This document shows positions 25,949-35,396 of a DNA stretch of 64,000 bases, one piece after another; the stretch's first letter is position 1; each line of letters begins with the position of its first letter. The notes beneath the pieces were generated by a model. The model saw nothing but the letters and a program-made list of their open reading frames with translations, did not search any database and was not told the origin of the DNA. Origin of the DNA: Planctobacterium sp965279005 (GTDB taxonomy: Bacteria > Pseudomonadota > Gammaproteobacteria > Enterobacterales > Alteromonadaceae). A program made the translations under genes and the position numbers. The DNA lies in contig CBDIHK010000030.1 in assembly GCA_965279005.1 (NCBI GenBank), positions 62,001 through 126,000 of the forward strand. Reading direction: 5' to 3'.

Positions 25949-26270
25949 AATAGCGTTCCGTTAGTGCTGCTGATTTAGTCAAAACTAAATTTGGGCAGGG
26001 TTGAACAAGGTGTTGTTTGTTTGCATATTGTTTAATACCAGGGAGCTTATTGCAACCTCAAACTGGATTACATGATTTAGCTCAATTCCGCTGCGAGTTA
26101 GTGCACTGAAGATTCCGCAGGTTGATGCCCTCCTTTGTGAGCCTGGCTTCTGCCCACCCATTCCATTTGCATTCAGATCATATTCATAGAAACAGGATAA
26201 CAATAAAAAAGCCTGGCAAAACAGGACGATGATTTACAATTTTACAAAACTACTAGGACGTAATTTAGTT
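25949..26270. other. Intergenic region without recognised gene
   Basis: Divergent gap between the coiled-coil gene and the alpha/beta hydrolase. It should hold promoters for both. I see no strong hairpin, repeat or small conserved reading frame in it. An in-frame ATG at 26229 could extend the hydrolase by 14 residues but has its Shine-Dalgarno-like AGGA only two bases away. Confidence 0.5.
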
Positions 26271-27290
26271 ATGAAACCAGTTTCTTTTATTCTTCTTCTA
26301 GCCAGCTTATTCGCCCATCCTTCTCTCAAGGCAGATGGAAGCCATATTATTCAGCATGAATCTGTCTATGATCACGGCCTTTGTTACCGGCAAGTTTTTG
26401 CAGAATACGATTCGTGGTTAGCAAAAATAACCGAATCATCTAAAACAAAAGTGAAAACAGAAAAAGAACTAGAAGAGCGAATGGCCAGGTTTAAAGATTT
26501 GTTTCCCCGGGCTAAATTCGAAAGTTACAAAGCTAGTTTAGATTGTGAGACTTTTACCTACAAAGCGGGTGATGTCCCGGTATTGGGGTATGCCATCAGG
26601 CCCAAGGGAGCCCACAACTTACCAATAATCGTTTATAACCGCGGCGGCAATGGCAGTTACGGTGGCGTCATTTTTGCCCATATGATGTTAAACCTGTTCC
26701 CACTGGCAGAACAGGGATTTGTCATTGTCGGAAGCCAATACCGTGGCACTTTTCAGGTTGAACCAGATTTTACCGATGAGTTTGGGGGGGCAGACGTAGT
26801 GGATGTGGTTGCTCTAGTAAACCTTGCTGAATCTATTAATGGCGCTGATCCTGAAAGGCTTGGCATGCTGGGCTCCAGCCGTGGCGGTATGCAAACTTTC
26901 CTTACGGCGAGGCAGCTTGATAGTATCAAAGCAATCGCCACCCAATCTGCCATGACCGACTTATTGCTTGGGCTAGAAACACGCCCGGAAATGGAGAATG
27001 TGTATAAGCAAAGGATACCTGACTATCAAACGAATAAGGACACTGTATTGAAGCAACGCTCAGTTGTGTATTGGGTTGATGAGTTGGATAAAGATATGCC
27101 AATCTTATTGATCCATGGCAGTGCCGATAAACGAGTTGATGCAGGGCAGTCTTTGGCATTGGCAGGATTACTCAAAGCTAACAAACATCCCCACAAGTTA
27201 GTCATCTATGAGGATGACGTTCATTATTTTACAAATAACAGCGATAAAGCGCTTGAGGAAGTGGCTACCTGGTTCAAGGCTCATTTGTAA
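26271..27290 (+). CDS. Secreted alpha/beta hydrolase (prolyl oligopeptidase-like fold)
   Basis: Predicted periplasmic serine hydrolase or peptidase of the S9/dienelactone-hydrolase type. With the ATG at 26271 it is 339 aa and begins with a clean signal peptide (MKPVSFILLLASLFAHPSLKA). The nucleophile elbow GSSRGG (Ser in LGSSRGGMQTF), an acid in HGSADKRVD and the His in DDVHYF form a plausible triad in the right order near the C-terminus. The oxyanion region is NRGGNG. Substrate unknown; the family acts on peptides or esters. It stands alone between divergent and codirectional gaps. An earlier ATG at 26229 would bury the signal peptide. Confidence 0.82.
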   Translation: MKPVSFILLLASLFAHPSLKADGSHIIQHESVYDHGLCYRQVFAEYDSWLAKITESSKTKVKTEKELEERMARFKDLFPRAKFESYKASLDCETFTYKAGDVPVLGYAIRPKGAHNLPIIVYNRGGNGSYGGVIFAHMMLNLFPLAEQGFVIVGSQYRGTFQVEPDFTDEFGGADVVDVVALVNLAESINGADPERLGMLGSSRGGMQTFLTARQLDSIKAIATQSAMTDLLLGLETRPEMENVYKQRIPDYQTNKDTVLKQRSVVYWVDELDKDMPILLIHGSADKRVDAGQSLALAGLLKANKHPHKLVIYEDDVHYFTNNSDKALEEVATWFKAHL

Positions 27291-27444
27291 TGGAAGGCCG
27301 GTAGCAGTATTGCAACGACTAGCATTGTCATGGAATACGGCAACGTGTAGAGGCCTAATTCAATCTTTTAAGACAATCCAGTGAACTGTTATCGTTGGCT
27401 ATTATTATAATTGAAAACACAAATAACTTGATGACAACTGACTT

Positions 27445-28347
27445 GTGATACCACTTGTATTCCATCCCATTTACAGCCAGCTTACCCTGCCGTTTAAACA
27501 CCGGTTTCCCATCGACAAATACCAAGGAATAAGGGAGCGCCTTGCGCAATCCAGTGTTCCTGATGCCTGGTTCCACTTGCCGGAACAAGTGCCGGTCGAG
27601 GATCTAAAGCAAGTATTAGAGCCCGGTTACGTTGAGGACTTTGTCAACGGCTCGCTGGATGCCAAGGCAATGCGTAGGATCGGTTTTCCCTGGTCAAAAC
27701 AGTTGGTTAGGCGCACATTGACGGCTGTGGGCGGCACCTTGCTGGCAGGTCGGTTGGCATTGCAACACGGCATTGCCCTTAACTTAACGGGGGGTTACCA
27801 CCACGCCTTTGCCAACTTTGGATCCGGCTTTTGTATCATCAACGACCTTTATTTGTGTGCTTTGCAGATGTTGCAGGATCCGGCAATTGACAGGGTGTTA
27901 ATTTTTGATTTGGATGTACACCAGGGTGATGGCACTGCCAAACTGGCAGCAGGGCATCCTGACGTAGTTACCGTATCCTTGCACGGAGAGAAAAACTTTC
28001 CCTACCGAAAGCAATGCTCCGACCTGGATTTCCCGTTACCCAAGGGCATGGAGGATGCCGCCTACATTGAAACGGTTGAAGAGGCGCTGCATTTGGCGCT
28101 AACCCGGTTCCGCCCGGATGCCGTAATTTACGACGCCGGAGTCGATATCCACGTAGATGATGACTTGGGGTTATTACATATCTCTTCAGAGGGGGTCTTG
28201 GCCCGGGATAAATTAGTGATGGCAGCGGTGGCAAAATTAGGCTTGCCCATGGCTTGCGTAATAGGCGGCGGTTACCAGCGGGATACGCACGCCTTAGTCA
28301 GTGCCCATATGAATCTATTTGTAGCGGCTGGTTGTTGCTCTTTTTAA
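27445..28347 (+). CDS. Histone-deacetylase-family amidohydrolase
   Basis: Zinc-dependent deacetylase of the arginase/HDAC fold; bacterial members act on acetylated polyamines, acetoin-related molecules or small amides. 300 aa, GTG start. Catalytic His pair in GGYHHA (119-120), zinc ligands in DLDVHQGDGT (Asp157, His159) and AGVD (Asp234), and the C-terminal GGGY loop (274-277) with the transition-state Tyr. All key residues are present, so it should be active. No acetylated partner is suggested by the neighbours. It ends 32 bases before the convergent IspD-like gene. Confidence 0.9.
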   Translation: MIPLVFHPIYSQLTLPFKHRFPIDKYQGIRERLAQSSVPDAWFHLPEQVPVEDLKQVLEPGYVEDFVNGSLDAKAMRRIGFPWSKQLVRRTLTAVGGTLLAGRLALQHGIALNLTGGYHHAFANFGSGFCIINDLYLCALQMLQDPAIDRVLIFDLDVHQGDGTAKLAAGHPDVVTVSLHGEKNFPYRKQCSDLDFPLPKGMEDAAYIETVEEALHLALTRFRPDAVIYDAGVDIHVDDDLGLLHISSEGVLARDKLVMAAVAKLGLPMACVIGGGYQRDTHALVSAHMNLFVAAGCCSF

Positions 28348-28379
28348 GCGGGAGCAAATACTTAATATAATTAATGGTA

Positions 28380-29070
28380 TTACAAAGCTTCAGTTTCTAT
28401 TTTTACTTCTTGGGCAAACAGTAGCTGCGCCAAATGCCAGTCTACTGGTGTTGTTATTTTGAAATTTTCTGCAGCGCACTCGACACAAGCAAATTGAACT
28501 CCATAAGCGTGCAGTAATTCTGGTATGGAGTTGAATTCTCGTTTGTCACCATAAGCCCGCTGGTAGCAATCCAACATGATGTCCCTGCTCACCACCTGTG
28601 GTGTTTGGCTAAGCATAAATTGCCGATTGTTCAGCATTTTGTCGACCCTACCGTCTTCACCGACTACAGCGGGGTAGGCGGATTTCATGGCACTGGTGGC
28701 GGCACCCGTTAATTTTGCTTTCTCCATAACCTGTCGCATCAATACACGGTTGCTAAAGGGTCTGACCACATCATGGATAAGGAGCCATTGCGCAGCACTC
28801 TGCTCCAACATATTGGCAATTGATTGGTGGCGGCTATGTCCTCCGGCCACAAATTGCAGTTGTTGATGTCTTACTTCTTGGCCACGCTGCCAATCGTCAT
28901 TGGCCAGGCTGACAATGATCCTTTTGCATAAAGGGGCAACGGTATTCACCGCCCTTTGCAGTAGGGTTTGTCCTTGGTAGCTGAGAAACGCTTTATTACC
29001 CAATCCAAGGCGCTGGCCTCGACCTGCTGCGGGGAATTAGCGCATCAATTGCCAATGGCGGTTCGTCCAT
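28380..29070 (-). pseudogene. IspD/TarI-like cytidylyltransferase, frameshifted near its N-terminus
   Basis: Cytidylyltransferase that would form a CDP-activated alcohol. The main frame (28380-29003) gives 207 residues with HDVVRPF and FKITTPVDW, as in IspD. The nucleotide-binding start lies in another frame: from the ATG at 29070 one reads MDEPPLAIDALIP, and after removing one base from a run of four (29031-29034) it continues AAGRGQRLGLGNKAFL, the expected IspD-type loop. Corrected length is about 230 aa, the family norm. As given, the gene is broken. It follows a CDP-polyol phosphotransferase gene by 8 bases, suggesting a CDP-glycerol or CDP-ribitol-type product rather than the isoprenoid pathway, but an IspD role cannot be excluded. 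Confidence 0.75.
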
Positions 29071-29078
29071 AGTTAGGT

Positions 29079-30242
29079 TCACTGTAATTTTGGATGCTGG
29101 CGCAAAATTGCAAGGATTGAATGCACTGAAATGTCCTGCTCTTGCACATAGGGTAAAAGTTGTTTTCGGGTGTATTTGCAGGGGTCGTCTTGTACTGCCT
29201 GCTGCAGGATGGCATCAATATTCGCTAAATCCCTTGGACGGATGACTTGTCCAGTACAATATGACCAATAGCTATGGCTAAGATCTACTTGCAGCACGGG
29301 ATCGGGACATTCGTTATTGTGATCCAAGAACAAGATAGGTTTGTCGAAGGCTAAAAAGTCCATACATACAGAGCTGCGATCCGTAATCAGCAAGTCGACT
29401 TTTGGCATATAGTCAATTGTGCTCTGCCAAAACATTTGTGCGGGTAGGCGCTCAATTTCAAGCTTAAACCTCGCCATCAAGGGGGTAATGATATTAGCCT
29501 GTCTAGATAAATTTGGATGCAATTTGATATGAAGTTCAATCTTATCTGGCTGTTTAACCTGGGACAGCAGGTCATTGAAAAAGCCTACTGAAGACAGGTT
29601 GCCTTCACTGCCGTCGGGCAGCTGGGAATAGGTAGGCGCATACAAAATCTTGATCTTCTGCCCATTACTGTCAGCTTTTGCAGACCAGCCAGCTTGTTTA
29701 AACTGGCGCAGCTTAGCTTTTAAAAACTGGTTACCAGCCCTAATAATCCATTTAGGTTTGCCTTCATATTCCAACGCAAGTGGGTTGGGCAAAAAGGTGC
29801 CCGTGTCTAATTGCAGCATACCGTTGTAATGCAGGCTGTGGATGTCTTTTAATCCGTAGACTAAGATAGCGTCATGGTACTTATAAAATTCATCGTTGAA
29901 CCTGCGGTTGCCGACAAACTTGCTTGAAGAGCCGTGGCTTGCCCTAACAAATAACGTATTAGCTTTCAGGCGTTTACCTAACTCGATAACAATTGGAGAG
30001 TAGCTATTGCCGTAAATAACCACATCGCAATGGCTTAAATGTGCGGACAGTGTGTCGTAATTAAGCGTGTCGCTCGGGTCGCGTACAATATTTAGCCAGG
30101 TGAATTGTTGTTTTAGGTAAATGCAAAATACTTCAGTACTATTCACCATAAACAAGGTTTTGTGTGGCGTTGCCTCAATGTAAGGCAGTATACAATGGAT
30201 ATGGTGGATACTATTCCCTATCGCAAAAAAGCCAATGTTCAA
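29079..30242 (-). CDS. CDP-glycerol/ribitol phosphotransferase-like protein
   Basis: Member of the CDP-glycerol glycerophosphotransferase-like group, which transfers polyol phosphate to surface glycans or teichoic-acid-like chains. 387 aa, cytoplasmic, two Rossmann-like halves. The C-terminal half has the family pattern KLHPN, then VDLLITDRSSVCMDFLAFDKPILFLD. The upstream cupin gene overlaps it by four bases and an IspD-like cytidylyltransferase follows, so a CDP-polyol made by the latter could be its donor. Acceptor unknown. Confidence 0.82.
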   Translation of the reverse strand: MNIGFFAIGNSIHHIHCILPYIEATPHKTLFMVNSTEVFCIYLKQQFTWLNIVRDPSDTLNYDTLSAHLSHCDVVIYGNSYSPIVIELGKRLKANTLFVRASHGSSSKFVGNRRFNDEFYKYHDAILVYGLKDIHSLHYNGMLQLDTGTFLPNPLALEYEGKPKWIIRAGNQFLKAKLRQFKQAGWSAKADSNGQKIKILYAPTYSQLPDGSEGNLSSVGFFNDLLSQVKQPDKIELHIKLHPNLSRQANIITPLMARFKLEIERLPAQMFWQSTIDYMPKVDLLITDRSSVCMDFLAFDKPILFLDHNNECPDPVLQVDLSHSYWSYCTGQVIRPRDLANIDAILQQAVQDDPCKYTRKQLLPYVQEQDISVHSILAILRQHPKLQ

Positions 30243-30625
30243 GGTGTAACCCTACCGTAGTTATCTTCTAACCGAAGTAGGTCAGATTCACACAAATAAT
30301 CCCCCATTTGAATTTCGATTAAACGCAGTGGTTTATCAGACTTGTTAGCTATGCGATGGGGCACCCCTGGCGCAATGCTTAGCGATTGTTTTTCAAGCAG
30401 TTTTTGCATTTGCCCAGCCACCTGCACTTGGCCTTCACCCTCAATGATAACCCACAACTCGGTACGTTTGTGGTGTACGTGTTTTGATAAGGCGCTATGG
30501 GGATTGACGTGTATGTGCTTATTAACGTAGCCATCTCCTACTGCCACGACCAGCCAATGCCCCCACGGTGTGTGCTGTCTATCACCTACCTTGTAAGTAT
30601 TTACTTTGTGAATTGTTCTATCCAT
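30239..30625 (-). CDS. Cupin protein, mannose-6-phosphate isomerase type II-like
   Basis: 128-aa single-domain cupin. It carries the metal-binding cupin motif (HVHHKRTELWVIIEGEGQV) and the second motif PGVPHRIANKS. It closely resembles the C-terminal isomerase half of ManC-type enzymes, normally fused to a guanylyltransferase, but stands alone here. First gene of a three-gene operon with the CDP-polyol phosphotransferase and IspD-like genes. It likely interconverts or stabilises a sugar phosphate for a surface glycan (inference). Confidence 0.82.
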   Translation of the reverse strand: MDRTIHKVNTYKVGDRQHTPWGHWLVVAVGDGYVNKHIHVNPHSALSKHVHHKRTELWVIIEGEGQVQVAGQMQKLLEKQSLSIAPGVPHRIANKSDKPLRLIEIQMGDYLCESDLLRLEDNYGRVTP

Positions 30626-30815
30626 AACACCTTGGTTCTAAGCCGATATTCTATGTCTATCCCATTGTTTCACCCAAGTTTATTAGGTCAAGGTAGTATT
30701 TGGAACACAAAATCAGTGCAAAATTAACAATCATAAAGATGTGATTAAAAAGATGGCATCATTATGAGTTCGTGCTAGACTGGTAAAAAATTGAACAAAA
30801 GCCATCGGGGGCCAG

Positions 30816-31693
30816 ATGGGCGAGCTACAAGATTTAAACCATGCCGCAAAAGAACGCTTAGCATTTATTGATTTTAGTTTGCAGTATTTCGGCCATATCT
30901 CCCGTAGTGATTTGATTGACAGGTTTAAAACTGGACTCGCCGCAAGTACCCGGGACTTTACTGCCTATAAACAGCGCGCGCCCCACAACCTTGAACTTAA
31001 CCACAAAGACAAGCGCTATTACCGCGCGGAAGGTTTCCAGCCCTTGTTTAAGCATGATCCAGAAGCTGTCTTGGTTGGCCTGTGCCGTGGCTTTGGCAAT
31101 GGCATTTCTGACCAAGTGCAATCAAGTGAAGTCTGTATCGATGCAGTTCGCTTGATTCATCCCAATCCGAGGGTCATTGCCGCGCTGATGCGGGCTATCC
31201 ACAACAAAAAAGCGGTAACCTGCGGCTATGTATCCCTCAGTTCAGGCGAGAGCCAGAAGGAGCTAGTGCCCCACTCAATCGTCAAACAATGGCCACCGCT
31301 GGCATGTACGCGCATTTGACCGAAACACACCAACAATTTAGGGATTTTGTTTGTACTCGGTTTACCAACATCGAGGTTGCCGAAACAGAGCTGCAACAGT
31401 ATGAAGATAAAAGCCAAGATAAACAGTGGCAGCAAGAGGTAACGATAGTCTTGGTTCCGCATCCAAGTTTGGGCAACCCGCTGGCAATTGAAATGGACTA
31501 CGGTATGGAAGAGGGGGTATTGCGCCTACAAGTTAAAGCCGCACTCACCAGCTATTTATTGCGCCAGTGGCAAGTGGACTGTTCCAAAGACCACCGTATC
31601 GTTGGCCAAGGTTGCCAACTGGCATTGGCCAACTATGAAGATTTACAGGGAATTGAAAATATCCACCTTGCGCCAGGGTATGCGGCTAAATAG
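30816..31693 (+). pseudogene. CapW/BrxR-like WYL-domain transcriptional regulator, two frameshifts
   Basis: Relative of the winged-helix/WYL repressors (CapW, BrxR) that often control phage-defence genes. The N-terminal frame (30816-31319) reads like the family: ERLAFIDFSLQYFGHISRSD, then DPEAVLVGLCRGFGNG. It then stops early, and a second frame (31289-31693) holds the C-terminal part. Between them a third frame supplies the conserved VNNGHRWHVRAFDR. One extra base near AAA at 31284-31286 and one near 31321-31330 would account for everything, giving about 290 aa. As given it is broken twice within 45 bases. No defence genes adjoin it. It could be decayed or the sequence may be wrong. Confidence 0.75.
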
Positions 31694-31798
31694 CATTTTT
31701 TTCCGAGGGATTATTCGCACCCTATAATGAACACTTGTTATCAGATGTTGGTATTAGGTAACTTGGTGGCATTAAATCAATAAAAATTGGAACACACG

Positions 31799-33554
31799 AT
31801 GGGCACTCTTACTACCGGACTTATTTTTCTCGGCGCAGCGGTCATTGCAGTGCCAATATTTAAAAAGCTGAAGCTGGGTGCGATTTTAGGATATTTAGTT
31901 GCGGGCTTATTGATCGGGCCGTCGGTGCTCAATTTGGTTTCTGATCCTGACACCATTTTGCATTTTGCCGAATTGGGTGTGGTGTTGCTGCTATTTGTCA
32001 TTGGCTTGGAGCTAGAGCCGGAAAAACTTTGGCGTATGCGCAACCAAATCATGTTCACCGGCGGGGGGTCAGCTGTTAATTAGTGCACTGGTTATTGCCG
32101 CGATCTTGTTTGTATTTAATTACCAATTGAGTACCGCAGTGGTTGTGGCATTAGGCGTGGCGTTGTCATCTACCGCGTTTGCCATCCAATTGATGTCAGA
32201 GCACCGCATCCTCAAAACACCCCCGGGCCAGCGCGGCTTTGCGATTTTGTTAATGCAGGATTTGGCAGTTATTCCCATCTTGTTATTGGTGGAAGCGTTA
32301 GCCGACAAACCCGACAGCGCAGCACCTGCCTGGTGGGTGAGTGTGATTGCCATCATCGCGGTTTTGGTGATCGGCAAATACCTGGTAAACCCGTTTTTGC
32401 GCATTGTCTCACGTTATGGCAGCGCCGAGATCATGACGGCTTCAGCCTTGTTGATTGTAATTGCGACCGCGATCGGTATGTATGAAGCCGGATTATCAAT
32501 GGGTATGGGCGCGTTTATCGCCGGCATGTTGCTAGCTAACTCCAGTTTCCGGCACCAGTTAGAAACGGAAATAGAACCGTTTAAAGGGCTTTTGCTCGGC
32601 TTGTTCTTTATCGCCATTGGCATGAATTTGGACTTAGGTTTGCTTGTCGCAGAACCCCTGTTTATTGTGGGCGCCGCTATTTTGTTGGTGGCCATTAAAA
32701 CGGGGGTTATATATGGCTTGATGCGTGCCGCCAAACAAAACAATACAGACTCATTCCGCGTGGCCCTGATGTTGTCCCAAGGTGGGGAATTTGCTTTTGT
32801 AATTATGGCGCAAGCAGGCGCCAACAATATAGTGCCTGGGCTTGTGGCGGATCAGGTGACGCTTATTGTGGGTATTTCAATGGCTATGACCGCACCATTG
32901 GTGATTGCCCATAGCCTATGGTTTAGCAGCCGCAATTGCCCACCTGTTTATGACACTGAAATTGACCACGATGAACCGGAGGTTTTTATAGCCGGATTTG
33001 GTCGTTTTGGCCAAATTACCGGGCGCATATTGACTGCAAATAAAATCCCATTTACTGCCGTGGATAAAGACGCTGAGCACATTGAGTTTGTATCTAAGTT
33101 TGGTAACAAGGTGCATTTTGGTGATGCGTCCAGGCTGGATCTGCTGCAAACCGCTGGCATCGCTCATGCCAAAATTTTGTTGGTAGCGGTAGACGACGAG
33201 GAAGAGGCATATAAAATCGCAGAGCTGGTGAAACATGCTTACCCCTATATCAAGATCGTGGTGCGTATCCGCAACCGCATGAATGTGGCGCGGTTTGCAG
33301 ATTTGGGGGTTGAGCACATGGTGCGGGAGGTCTACTCCAGTAGTTTGCAAGCCGCAGAAAAAGTTTTGGTGGAATGTGGCTACAGTGACAGCGAAGCTGA
33401 CTATTATGTGCAGGTGTTCCAGCACCATGACCAGAACATGCTGCAGCGCACAATTGATACCCGGCCAGAGGATAGCGAGCTGGTGGAACGGGCAAAAGCA
33501 TCCCGCAAGAAGCTGGAGCAGCTGTTCCAGCAAGACAAGGTCGATATGTCCTAG
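31799..33554 (+). pseudogene. KefB/KefC-type cation:proton antiporter, one frameshift
   Basis: Inner-membrane monovalent-cation/H+ antiporter (CPA2) with a cytosolic nucleotide-binding domain. The first frame (to 32083) covers the first three helices and stops early after FTGGG. The second (from 32106) carries the remaining helices and a TrkA-N/RCK domain beginning VFIAGFGRFGQITGRIL. The run of six G at 32063-32068 is the break: with five G the frame continues TGGGQLLISALVIAAILF, giving about 585 aa, a normal length. Either a sequence error, a true lesion or slippage at the G run. ATG at 31799 preferred over the TTG four codons earlier. A strong terminator follows. Confidence 0.82.
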
Positions 33555-33600
33555 GCGCTGCTTCAGTAAGTCTTTGAGTTAACAAGTTATTTACATTCTA

Positions 33601-33640
33601 ACAGCCCTCTACGACTTTAGTCGTAGAGGGCTGTTTTTTG
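33601..33640 (+). terminator. Rho-independent terminator after the antiporter gene
   Basis: A 16-bp perfect stem (ACAGCCCTCTACGACT and its complement) with a two-base TT loop is followed by a T-rich tract (TGTTTTTTG). It is the clearest terminator in the window and separates the antiporter from the chemoreceptor. The stem is symmetric, but the T run favours plus-strand use. Confidence 0.92.
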
Positions 33641-33718
33641 TGCAGTAGGTTAATCAGGGTGTAACATTCAATCCTATAATTGGAGTGTCTTGTTCCAAAT
33701 TGCATGAGAGAAGTAAGC

Positions 33719-35353
33719 ATGTTTAATTTCGTAAGCCGTAATATCCGCAACCAGCTACTGGTATTGGTAGCCTCTAGTGTTGCAGTCGTGGTGATCGCAT
33801 TTTCCTGGGGATTCAGTTCCTTAAACCAGGTAATTGATGAATATTCGGCGACGGCGAACCAAGACGTGCGTTACATGACCCAACTGTCCAAAATGAATTT
33901 ACGCTTTAAGACCCAGGTTCAGGAGTGGAAGAATACCTTGATCCGGGGCGAGGATCCGGGACAGTTGGACAAGTATTGGGGGCGCTTTTTAGATCACGCA
34001 GAAACCATCCAGCAGGATTACGGTAAATTGTTGTCCCAGATGCCGCGGGATCATGTGGCCTACCGTAATTTGCAGGATTTTGCACAAGCTTACCCACCTA
34101 TGATTGAAGCCTATAAGCGGGGCTACCAAGCCTATGTCAATAGTAACTTTAACATCCCGCAAGGAGACCAAGCAGTATCCGGCATTGACCGGGCGCCAAC
34201 CAAAATGTTATCTGATGCGTTATTGCAGGCAGAAAAGAAAGTGGTAGATACCAGCGCTGAGGTAGACAGCCATGCTGCAACAACCCGCAGCTTGACTGTT
34301 ACTATCACCATTATTGCCATTATCGCCAGTCTCGTGATCTTCGTTTATTTTGTACAAATCAAAATAATCAGGCGCTTGGATAATGTCACTTTGCTTTCCA
34401 CACAAATTGCCAAGGGTGATTTTACCCACCAGGTCAAAGTAAAAAGTGAGTGCCAAATTGGCCAGTTAACCCACAGTTTTAACCTCATTCAAAAAGACTT
34501 GGGTGGGGTTGTGAAAGGGGTATTGGATGATTTGCAAGAATTGACCCGCCTAATCAACACCTTGTTTGACGCATTCCACCAAATCAAGGATTCATTGGCT
34601 GACCAAACCAAAGAAACCCACACGCTTACCGGCAATATGGATGACATGCTGTCCAATAGTGAGAGCATTAACCGCTCCATTGATTCTGCCAACGAATTCG
34701 TGCGCCAATCCTTGTCCCAGGCTGACGCCGGGGTGAAGATGTTCCTGGAGAACCTGCAAAACAGCGAAAGCCTGATGGAATCAATGGACAATGCTGCCAC
34801 CATAATCCAGCAGGTGAAACAGGATTCTGATGAAATTGGCAACGTGCTCAGTGTCATCAATTCGATTGCCGAGCAAACCAACCTTTTGGCTTTGAATGCC
34901 GCGATTGAAGCGGCGAGGGCTGGCGAGAATGGCCGGGGCTTTGCAGTGGTGGCCGATGAAGTGCGCAGTTTGGCCACCAAAACCCAAAGCTCAACCACAC
35001 AGATTTCCGATACAATTGCTGGGTTGCAAAGCGCCACTGACAAAGCCGTAGTGGCGATGCAGGAAGGCCAGTCCAATGCTGATGCCAGCCTTGCCCAGGC
35101 AAAACAAGTGCAAGAATTCATGACCACCTTGAAGAGTGCTTTCGCTGGCATTCGCGACCTCAATAGCGAAGTAGAAAGCGTTGCTGTGGAGCAGGTAAAC
35201 CAAGCCACAACTGTGAACAAGGGCTTGAATGAGATAGAGCGTTTAAGTGAGCGCTCCCAGCACGAAGCAGCGGTGATGGAAGATGCATCCAAGGTGTTGT
35301 CTGAGATCTTGGATAAGATCCGCACTACCACGGCAATATTTAAACTGCCTTAA
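33719..35353 (+). CDS. Methyl-accepting chemotaxis protein
   Basis: Transmembrane chemoreceptor that signals through CheW/CheA. 544 aa from the ATG at 33719, which has GAGAAG six bases before it. First membrane helix about 12-32, a four-helix-bundle-type periplasmic sensor domain (about 35-195), second helix (about 197-217), HAMP, then the cytoplasmic coiled coil with the conserved hairpin tip IAEQTNLLALNAAIEAARAG followed by GRGFAVVADEVRSLA. No che genes are nearby. Ligand unknown. Confidence 0.95.
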   Translation: MFNFVSRNIRNQLLVLVASSVAVVVIAFSWGFSSLNQVIDEYSATANQDVRYMTQLSKMNLRFKTQVQEWKNTLIRGEDPGQLDKYWGRFLDHAETIQQDYGKLLSQMPRDHVAYRNLQDFAQAYPPMIEAYKRGYQAYVNSNFNIPQGDQAVSGIDRAPTKMLSDALLQAEKKVVDTSAEVDSHAATTRSLTVTITIIAIIASLVIFVYFVQIKIIRRLDNVTLLSTQIAKGDFTHQVKVKSECQIGQLTHSFNLIQKDLGGVVKGVLDDLQELTRLINTLFDAFHQIKDSLADQTKETHTLTGNMDDMLSNSESINRSIDSANEFVRQSLSQADAGVKMFLENLQNSESLMESMDNAATIIQQVKQDSDEIGNVLSVINSIAEQTNLLALNAAIEAARAGENGRGFAVVADEVRSLATKTQSSTTQISDTIAGLQSATDKAVVAMQEGQSNADASLAQAKQVQEFMTTLKSAFAGIRDLNSEVESVAVEQVNQATTVNKGLNEIERLSERSQHEAAVMEDASKVLSEILDKIRTTTAIFKLP

Positions 35354-35396
35354 CCTAAAACATATTTGCACCGCTGTAATGTGCTAGCCTCAGAAG

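Noticed and set aside
28380..29003. Annotating the IspD-like gene as the housekeeping MEP-pathway enzyme
   Set aside because: There is no ispF beside it, it sits in a CDP-polyol transferase operon, and it is frameshifted as given. An essential gene would not be expected to be broken unless the sequence is wrong.
30816..33554. A phage-defence island around the WYL regulator
   Set aside because: Apart from the regulator, the neighbours are an antiporter, a cupin and a CDP-polyol operon. No nuclease, cyclase, methyltransferase or other defence effector is seen.
33601..33640. A bidirectional repeat or operator rather than a terminator
   Set aside because: The long stem is symmetric, but the T tract after it and its place just past a stop codon fit a plus-strand Rho-independent terminator best.
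34489..35331. Long minus-strand reading frame inside the chemoreceptor gene
   Set aside because: It is antisense to the signalling domain of an intact MCP and has no recognisable domain or start context, so I treat it as a shadow.
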